The position numbers and the translations under genes are program-made. Of a stretch of DNA of 64,000 nt, positions 56,449 to 64,000 are shown piece after piece; the stretch's first letter is position 1, and the number at the start of each line of letters is the position of its first letter. This stretch comes from Notospermus geniculatus. Taxonomy: Eukaryota; Nemertea; Pilidiophora; Heteronemertea; Lineidae. The DNA is taken from contig NMRB01000440.1 in NCBI GenBank assembly GCA_002633025.1, positions 130,266 to 194,265 of the forward strand. Direction: 5' to 3'. The notes below the pieces were generated by a model. That model searched no databases, was not told the origin of the DNA, and worked only from the letters and a program-made list of their open reading frames with translations.

Positions 56449-56483
56449 TAATTCCGGATCGAAATAATAACGTGTTTATAATG
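56391..56483. repeat. 90-bp inverted repeat, right copy
   Basis: Inverse of 46645-46735. It cuts into the 3' end of ORF2 on one side and the 5' end of the propeller-like remnant on the other. Confidence 0.85.
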
Positions 56484-57153
56484 AATCAGTCACATATAAC
56501 ATCGTACCCAAATTCGACAGCTGCCAATGGTCAAAGTTTATTTTACCAACAGTATTTCGAAAAGACAAAGTCATGTTGGCGTGCAAGGATGATTTTCCAG
56601 GGAGCGCAAAAGCAACTGTTTACACGATATCATTCGTGAACGCCGATAAATCGGTTGTGTTGTCAAATTCAGTTCGCCTGAAATTCCCACACCCATGTGA
56701 CATTATTAAGTATTCAGTCTTTACTGTTGAAAGTGACATGATCCTTGATTGTGACAGAGGTAAACCCGGTTTCTTTCTTTTCGATCGAAAAACGGGTATG
56801 TCGGTGAGATAATTATGCCAAAAACTTCATACACTTACGACCACTGCTATGGTATAAAATTGAGTCATAAGCACCAAATATTTTTCCAGTTTTGCATGCA
56901 ATATATGGCATTCGAACGCAAAATATCATTTTTGGGTTTTAATGTGAAATGTAACAGAAGAAATCCATTGGTCGCAAGTAGTTCTTTGAAACCGATGAGG
57001 GTGATTTTACATACTAAGCGAGAAAGGATATCAAATATGTTCCGGTTTAAAATAGATTTTGCTCAGAATGGTAAAATAGTGATGTTTTGCTTTTATAAGT
57101 CCCAATACAGCAGAAACCAAGGTTTACAATTTGTAGATGTGTACTCTCAATAG
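56472..57153 (+). pseudogene. Propeller-like remnant, possible relative of the 43346 protein
   Basis: Two frames joined by one change near 56810. The first (56472-56812) reads 'KFILPTVFRKDKVMLACKDD' and 'GKPGFFLFDRKTGMSV'. The second (56815-57153) ends 'FRFKIDFAQNGKIVMFCFYK' and 'GLQFVDVYSQ'. The last segment aligns in pattern with the C-terminus of the 43346 protein (F-x-FD-x2-GN, then V-x-VY near the end). No start codon. Identity is low and needs a profile search. The stop at 57151-57153 is at a natural end position. Confidence 0.45.
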
Positions 57154-57957
57154 TAACACTCTTTCTTTAAATCCGGCGAATCGAGAGATAGACTGGAAGC
57201 CCGTCCTAACTCATTTACGTAATGAAATTAACAAATGTTAGGACGGGTAGTGGCCGTGCCGTTCTCAAATCTGATTAGTCAAAGGTGACGCATGTGGCAG
57301 AAATCAGACCTACACTTTTGCGCGGAGGACTGAACAAATGACGTCATTGATTCCCCACAAAACACACCGAAATAAGGGTTTTCTGTGCATGGCAACAACT
57401 GAATAACTTCTATAATAACAGATAAAAACGTGGTTTGGGGGGTGAAAGCGAATGTTTGATCGAGTCAGTTTTCCCCATGCATCACTCTGTACAAGAATGT
57501 ACAGAGGAATACCGTCGGTTAAATTTGTAAATTTGGGATTGTTCGGGCCTTAAAAACTTACCTGCATCATCCGTTCATCCACGTGTGTTTCGATTATAAT
57601 ATCCATTCAGATTGTACAAGATAAAACCTCCTGGTTGAACGTCAATTCTTCCAAATGACGGTTGAAGCGAGGACGATGTTTACAATAAACTGCAAACACA
57701 CGTGCTCCACGATGTACGCCTTCCCATTGGTTAACAGGTTCAATGCATGAATAATTAATTACTTGCTGGGATTCAGGCAAGTATGGCGGCCACGACTGGT
57801 CCTACCATTCAGCAAATTCAAAAGCGACACCATCGGTAGGACCAGGTACTAGTCTAATCGAGAGATACGAACCTCCAAACTTGACGGGGCTGAAGTTTAG
57901 AATCCCCGATCGGATGTGTCTCCGCTATGTTTTGGTTGTGATTCGGTTTATTTCCGC
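57154..57957. other. No gene; two small hairpins
   Basis: CCCGTCCTAAC...GTTAGGACGGG at 57198-57248 and CTGGTCCTACC...GGTAGGACCAG near 57797-57847. Otherwise nothing recognised. Confidence 0.45.
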
Positions 57958-58170
57958 ACGGTTGCAGGTTGCAGGTTGCAGGTTTATCAACTCTTTTAGG
58001 GAAACGGTTGCAGGTTGCAGGTTGCAGGTTTATCAACACATTTAGGGAAACGGTTGCAGGTTGCAGGTTGCAGGTTTATCAGCACTTTTCAGAAAAACCT
58101 ACGAGATTGATTATGGAATAGTTTTCATCCGGTTCTTTGCAAGATTGAGTTGCATGTTGCAGGTTGAACC
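57958..58170. repeat. Heptamer array GTTGCAG, left
   Basis: Blocks of two to three GTTGCAG units are separated by 'gtttatcaacacttttaggg'-like spacers, giving a higher unit of about 50 bp, three times. The inverse heptamer (NTGCAAC) forms the array at 62320-62800. Confidence 0.85.
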
Positions 58171-58249
58171 TCCGACATAGCTTGGTTAGCATGGTTAGAG
58201 AGGTTGTCAATATATGTACATTTACTTTTTTCTTCTTGTTTTTATTTTT

Positions 58250-58560
58250 CAGAGTATTTTTTTCATTTTTATTGATTTGGTTATTATTATTTTTATTATT
58301 ATTATTTTTATTATTATTTTATTATTATTTTATTATTATTTTATTATTATTTTATTATTATTTTTATTATTATTTTTATTATTATTTTTATTATTATTAT
58401 TTATATTTTTGTATTTTTATATATTTTATTATTATATATTCTATTGTTATTATTATTTTTTATTTTTATTTATTATCATAATCATTTATTACTGTTATCA
58501 TTATTATTTTATTATTAGTAGTATTTTATTATTATCAATATCATTCATGTATATTACATA
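58250..58560. repeat. TTA/TTTTATTA microsatellite
   Basis: Low-complexity (TTATTA)n and (TTTTATTA)n. It creates Phe/Ile/Tyr-rich frames that are not genes. Confidence 0.95.
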
Positions 58561-58599
58561 CTGTATCAGAGGTAATCCAATCTTAACCCTAACCCCTCA

Positions 58600-58715
58600 T
58601 TAAACCCTCTTCACTCACGTTTCTCTGTGTATCCCCTATCGTCTAGTCGCACCTATTCCATCAAACAATAGGAAGGGAACACTCACAAATGGGGAAGTTA
58701 CACTGTTACACTGTT
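58600..58715. mobile_element. Partial GGTGTAACG MITE, copy 3
   Basis: 'ttctctgtgtatcccctatcg' and 'aacactcacaaatggggaag' match the 61567-61748 copy in the same orientation; the 5' part is missing. Confidence 0.6.
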
Positions 58716-58859
58716 TTATTCTGCTCAAAACACACTTGAAACAAACTCACGGTTTGTCTGTGGTTAATTTTTCTCATGTAACCACGTGGTCCGGTCAGTG
58801 ACAAAAATTTCCCAATTAAACCCGAATACCAACAGATGTCTGCACAAAATGGAATTCTA

Positions 58860-60870
58860 AATTCGATGAGTATGAATGAATATTAGATTTTAAAATCAAA
58901 TGAGTATAGAATGAATATTTGATTTCAAAATCGAATGAATATTTGATTTCAAAATCGAATGAACATTTCATTTTAAAATCGAATGAACATTTGAACTTAA
59001 AATCGAATGAATATTTGATTTTAAAATCAAATAAGTATGGAATGAATATTTGATTTCAAAATCCAATGAATATTTGATTTCAAAATCGAATGAATATTTG
59101 ATTTTAAAATCGAATGAATATTTGATTTTAAAATCGAATGAATATTTGATTTTAAGATGGAATGAATATTTGATTTTAAAATCGAATGAATGTTTGATTT
59201 CAAAATCGAATGAATATTTGATTTCACAATCGAATGAATATTTGATTTTAAAATCGGATGAATATTTGATTTTAAAACCGATGAGTATGGAATGAATATT
59301 TGATTTGAATATCCAAAGAATATTTGATTTCAAAATCGAATGAATATTTGATTTTAAAATCGAATGAATATTTGATTTTAAAATCGAAGGAATATTTGAT
59401 TTCAAAGTCGGATGAATATTTGATTTTAAAATCGAATGAATATTTGATTTCAAAATCGAATGAGTATTTGATTTTAAAATCGAATGGATATTTTATTTTA
59501 AAATCGAATGAAATGAATATTTGATTTTAAAATGGAATGAATATTTGATTATAAAATCGAATGAATGTTTGATTTCAAAATCGAATGAATATTTGATTTC
59601 AAAATCGAATGAATATTTGATTTTAAAATGGAATGAATATTTGATTTTAAAATGGAATGAATATTATTTGATTTCAAAATCGAATGAATATTTGATTTTA
59701 AAATGGAATGAGTATATTTTATTTCAAAATCGAATGAATATTTGTTTTCAAAATCGATTGAATATTAATATTGTTTTCAAAGTCGGATGAATATTTGATT
59801 TTAAAATCGAATGAATATTTGATTTCAAAATCGAATAAGTATTTGATTCTAAAATCGAATGATCAAATGAATATTTGATTTAAAAATGGAATGAACATTT
59901 GATTTTAAAATCGAATGAATATTTGATTTTAAAATCGAATGAATTTTGATTTCTAAGTCGAATGAATATTAATATTGATATTAAAATCGAATGAATATTT
60001 GATTTTAAAATGGAATGAATATTTGATTTTAAAATGCCATGAGTATTCGATTTTAAAATCGAATGAATATTTGATTTTAAAATCGAATGAATATTTGATT
60101 TTAAAATCGAATGAAATGAAAAAATATTTGATTTTAAAATGGAATGAATATTTGATTATAAAATCGAATGAATATTTGATTTCAAAATCGAATGAATATT
60201 TGATTTCAAAATCGAATGAACATTTGATTTTTAAATCGAATGAATATTTGATTTTAAATCAGCGGGAATGAATATTTGATTTTAAAATAGAATGATTATT
60301 TGATTTTACTATGGAATGAATATTTGATTTTAAAATCGACGAGTATGGAATGAATATTTGATTTTAAAATGGAATGAATATTTGATTTTAAAATGGAATG
60401 AATATTATTTGATTTCAAAATCGAATGAATATTTGATTTTAAAAATCGAATGAATATTTGATTTTAAAATCGAATGAATATTTGATTTTAAAATCGAATG
60501 GATATTTGATTTTAAAATCGAATAAATATTTGATTTTAAAGTGGATTGAATATTTGATTTTAAAATGGAATGAATATTTAATTTTAAAATCGAATGAATG
60601 TTTGATTTTAAAATTGAATGAATATTTGATTTTAAAATCGGATGAATATTTGATTTTAAAACCGATGAGTATGGAATGAATATTCGATTTGAATATCCAA
60701 AGAATATTTGATTTCAAAATCGAATGAATATTTGATTTTAAAATCGAATGAATATTTGATTTTAAAATCGAAGGAATATTTGATTTCAAAATCCAATTCC
60801 AATCCGATTATGACATCGAAATGCCATCTGATGTAAAATCTAATGAATATCTGATAAAATCGAATGTGTG
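58860..60870. repeat. Satellite array, 24-bp unit, ~80 copies
   Basis: The unit is close to TGAATATTTGATTTTAAAATCGAA, with GATTTTAAAATC (or GATTTCAAAATC) a palindromic core. Because 24 is a multiple of 3, long frames stay open on both strands (repeating NIHSILKS on minus, EYLILKSN on plus). These are not proteins. A longer segment around 59281-59410 recurs at 60665-60795, about 1.38 kb apart, so the array also has higher-order structure. Confidence 0.95.
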
Positions 60871-61129
60871 TTCCGAATTGAATGACAACTGGAATTTTTT
60901 AGAACAAATCATTGAAAAATATTGAAGTACTACATCTTCGATATTATTTGATTTTATTTGATGTTAATTTTACAGACAAATCTTTGAAATGTTTGAAATA
61001 GCAAACGAATTTGTGAATACATTTTGCTACAGAAATCATGCCATGGTTCAGGTATGCTTGGTCCATGGTTCAGGTATGCTTGCTTCACCCCACCCAGGTG
61101 TAAAAGGGGTACCTGGCTGGTAGTGATGG

Positions 61130-61315
61130 TCTATGTGAATGTTAGTCCATGGGCGCTGAAATCAGCTGCCGGGGCTGTAATACTCCCCGGGGAGTGGAGA
61201 AAGTTAATTGGAATGAACAGACCTATAGCTGGGGGTAATAATGTAAAGCGCATTGAGCAGGTCAACTGGAAATGCGCTATATAAGAACTAACATTATTAT
61301 TAACATTATTATGTC
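61130..61315 (+). repeat. SINE-like retroposon with AAGCGC..GCGCTATATAAG 3' end
   Basis: The 3' part 'taaagcgcattgagcagg' ... 'gcgctatataagaac' followed by (ATT)n recalls a 3' end shared by many SINE/LINE retroposons of marine animals. The 5' part 'tgaaatcagctgccggggct' and 'actccccggggag' would be the body. No Pol III boxes are clear. Confidence 0.5.
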
Positions 61316-61436
61316 GCTCATTCTCAAGTCGCCGCTGATTCCGTCAATCTATTGTAGTGCCACACTGGCACACGGGGCAGACTAAAAAGCGTTACACAGG
61401 TGTGAAAGGAATGCAAGTCCCCTCGTAATCAAGTCT

Positions 61437-61915
61437 GGTCTTACTCTTTAGCGAAGGATTAGAATATTATGGCTAGAGAGACATAACCATTCGAATCTAA
61501 CCTTACATTCGAATGGTCATGTCTCTCTAGCCATATAATAATTCTAATCCCTTACTAAAGTGTAAGACAGGTGTAAAGTTTTCCAGTGTTTCCGTGTGTC
61601 AGTGTTCCCCCTATTGTTCTGGAAACACTGGCAGATAGATCGACACGTTTCTCTGTGTGTCCTCCATTGTCGAGTCGCGGCTTATTCCGTCAGACAATAG
61701 CATGGGAACACTCGCAGATGGGGAACGCTCCAAAACGTTACACCGGACTTGCATGACCACTGTTGTAAGCTGAGATATGAATGGTGATGTCTCTCTAGCC
61801 ATTCAATCCATGACTAAAGAGTAAGATCGGACTTGATTACAATTGTAAGGTTAGATTCGAATGGTCATGTCTCTCTAGCCATATATATTCCAATCCCTCA
61901 CGAAGAGTAATGCTG
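61437..61915. mobile_element. Nested MITEs: CTCTCTAGCCAT hairpin family split by a GGTGTAACG MITE
   Basis: 61437-61566 is a hairpin with arms of about 57 bp ('GGCTAGAGAGACATAACCAT' and inverse). The GGTGTAACG MITE occupies about 61567-61748. A further arm of the first family follows at 61784-61915, with another 'gtctctctagccat' pair. Confidence 0.65.
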
Positions 61916-62319
61916 GTGTAGTATAGAATCTAACGTCCCGCGATTTGTGATGTCCCCAACAATACATTTACGGATTAAGCGGCACCATTGACTTGGACTC
62001 TAGAGATACCAAGATCTTGTGACAAACAATGCAGGGGATATCAGGCGGGTGGGGACATTAGATTTTATCACACCTGACTTGGGGGAGTTGCATTCCTTGC
62101 ATGGACTTACATGGATAATTGTTTGGAGGATCTGCATTCCTACACTGATTCCTGTCACCCCTGGTGTCCGGTAAACGCAGCTTTAGACATAGGCTACTTG
62201 GGCGCCATGAATAATTCAGGGAGAAAGATTGTGTAGTTTGTTTCAAATGTGTAAACCAAATAATGAATCAGCAGTGGAAGCTAATAAATTGGCAAAAAGT
62301 GTCTATAATTCAATAGGAG
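61916..62319. other. No recognisable feature
   Basis: Nothing supported. Confidence 0.3.
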
Positions 62320-62800
62320 CTGTCAACATGCAACTTGCAACTTGCAACCATCGGACTGTGTTCTAACGTTAGTGAACATGCAACTTGCAACTTTCAACCT
62401 AACAGTCACATTATTTATTATTTTGGTCAACATGCAACTTGCAACCTGCAACCACCGGACTGTGTTCAAACGTCAGTGAACATGCAACTTGCAACTTTCA
62501 ACCTAACAGGCCAGATCCTATGTTATTTTGGTCAACATGCAACTTGCAACCTGCAACCACCGGACTATGTTCAAACGTCAGTGAACATGCAACTTGCAAC
62601 TTTCAACCTAACAGGCCAGATCCTATATCAAATTACATGTATTTTGGTCAACATGCAACTTGCAACTTGCAACCACCGGACTATGTTCTAACGTCAGTGA
62701 ATATGCAACCTGCAACTTTCAACCTAAGCTCCGATCCTATATTATTTTGGTCAACATGCAACTTGCAACGTGTAACCTGACCACGATGTTTCACACTTCA
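62320..62800. repeat. Heptamer array NTGCAAC within a ~105-bp tandem unit, right
   Basis: About four units, each with ATGCAAC-TTGCAAC-CTGCAAC, then 'caccggactatgttcaaacg', a second ATGCAAC-TTGCAAC block and 'cctaacaggccagatccta'. The heptamer is the inverse of the 57958-58170 array. Frames through it (rich in ATCNLQP) are not genes. Confidence 0.88.
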
Positions 62801-62869
62801 ATCTTAGACTCTAAACGCAACTTACAACATGCGACTGGGCCTACCTACACTGCAGCGGTACTTCTTTTT

Positions 62870-63310
62870 TTATATATATGTATGTATGCAAGAATTCCTA
62901 GTCCGCGCGTACCGGTACTTCCGGTCGGGGATTGTAGACTCGTTCCCACTTTCCGTCTCGCCTTTCTTCAGCGACGTGAGCTCAGTATACAACGAAATAA
63001 CCTTGGGTTTACCTTTCGATAAGTAATGCTCCCGTAAAATTTTCAACGCCTTTCTTCCATCGTCCTTCGCATCTCGCATCACCAGCGACAAACTACGGTC
63101 ATCCAAAAACTGTACAAGTTCCGCAAACGCCTCGGCATTCTTGACGACGTCCGGTTCTGCCTCGTCACCCGCTGGTGGATCGATGATGGTGTGCAACTTT
63201 TGCAACCTCATATACCCGATAAACTTGATCTCCCAAAGCTCATACTTTCTCTCATCACCGTTGAAGAGTAGCCTGTGCCTGGGCCCATAACCTGTTAACA
63301 CTTGAGACAT
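62870..63310 (-). pseudogene. Truncated Copia-type Gag
   Basis: ATG at 63310 (reading MSQVLTGYGP) leads into 'LLFNGDERKYELWEIKFIGY', 'MRLQKLHTII', 'DRSLSLVMRDAKDDGRKALK', 'ILREHYLSKGKPKVISLYTE' and 'LTSLKKGE'. This is the conserved W-containing N-terminal half of Copia-type gag (DUF4219/UBN2-like). Similarity ends after about 110 residues and the rest is unrelated. No LTR, zinc knuckle or pol follows. It could be a 5' fragment of an element or a captured gag exon. Confidence 0.7.
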
Positions 63311-64000
63311 CTTGGAGGACGGATGGGGGACGATTTTTCCATCAGGAAAAATCACACAACAAACAACGACTGGAGTTTACCATGATCTGGGCGGAAGTGA
63401 CGTACACAAATTCTTCCGTCGTTTATTTACTGACATCACAGATGGCGCCACCATATACATACAGTTAAAGTTTACAATACAGTTTACATTAGAGTTGTTA
63501 TCTATTCATGACTGTCAGGGGCCCAATACTGTCAGAAAATGTGACCTGAGCCATTATATACATGTAATACTGACCACCATGTTCCAATTAGACTGACCAT
63601 GTAATAATTGACCCTATAATTTGGCAAAGTGTATGCCCTACCAAGCTCAGATAGTTACCCAACAATAACCACGACTGAGGTGGATTAATGGTTGATCGAG
63701 TAATGGGTCTTTCCATAAAGCTGGCTTGCCCCGATGCTTTTTGTGCCGCTCTTGAGGACAATGAAACTGAAGAAGTAAGCAATGACTGTCAAGGCTGGTG
63801 ATCAGGCCATTGTATTGGCCCTGACTGTCGTGTATGACTATCAGAAGATCAGTCTGAAGATCAGTTGGGTGACCCATGAAAGGCCCATGAAAGCGAGAAG
63901 GTTGCAGCCTGATGCGGTCACCAATGAAGAAATTGAGGCGTATCAACAGGCTGTACATCAGTTTGACAATGATAATGCAAGAATTGGGCCCCACATGGGG
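63311..64000. other. No recognisable feature
   Basis: Weak frames only. Words at 63840-63900 ('gatcagttgggtgacccatg') show no known repeat in this window. Confidence 0.3.

Noticed and set aside
58164-58603. Two overlapping Phe/Ile/Tyr-rich frames
   Set aside because: They are translations of a TTA/TTTTATTA microsatellite.
58968-60790. Long repetitive frames on both strands
   Set aside because: The 24-bp satellite period is a multiple of 3, so the frames stay open by chance; no start context or domain.
58860-60870. CRISPR-like array
   Set aside because: Units are contiguous 24-mers without unique spacers, and the genome is eukaryotic.
62335-63022. Frames rich in ATCNLQP
   Set aside because: They read through the TGCAAC heptamer array.

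Overview
The window looks like the genome of a marine invertebrate animal. The signs are spliced genes with GT/AG introns, AATAAA signals, frequent 'taggcctac' and 'catgtacatgta' words, and a very high load of eukaryotic mobile elements. An echinoderm or other invertebrate deuterostome is my best guess. That guess rests on sequence texture and not on any conserved host gene. There is no bacterial operon, rRNA or CRISPR array. Several single N characters and one 450-base N gap show this is a draft scaffold.

Layout. 0-6 kb: a decayed multi-exon hAT-transposase-like gene on the minus strand (1731-5460). One exon is split by a 931-bp inverted-repeat element flanked by AT and carrying a SAP-domain reading frame. 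6-9 kb: candidate exons of an unrecognised gene, followed by a DIRS-like retroelement remnant. 9-12 kb: several inverted-repeat elements, one carrying a degenerate tRNA-like sequence. 12.2-26.4 kb: a Ty3/gypsy LTR retrotransposon on the minus strand, with both LTRs, a tRNA-Gln primer site, gag, protease, RT, RNase H and integrase. It has been invaded by a LINE and by another inverted-repeat element. 26-42 kb: almost no genes. It holds large palindromic elements, MITEs and two families of dispersed tandem repeats. 42-57 kb: the least familiar part. It has an intact 296-residue propeller-like ORF, two damaged possible relatives, and an AT-rich intronless pair of ORFs spaced like a dicistron (54188-56448). 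It also has a Penelope-like GIY-YIG fragment and two elements with 11-bp target-site duplications. 57-63 kb: a 2-kb array of a palindromic 24-bp unit, bracketed at a distance by arrays of a 7-bp unit in opposite orientations. 62.9-63.3 kb: a truncated Copia-type gag.

How it works together: most of the window is best read as layered transposition. Nesting gives an order of events: hAT gene before the AT-flanked element; gypsy before the LINE and the TIR element inside it; family A repeat before a TA-flanked MITE. The most likely place for an undescribed system is the cluster of unrecognised intronless ORFs at 43-57 kb, where a ~90-bp inverted repeat links 46.7 and 56.4 kb.

All similarity judgements were made by eye from translated motifs and repeats. 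No database search was run.
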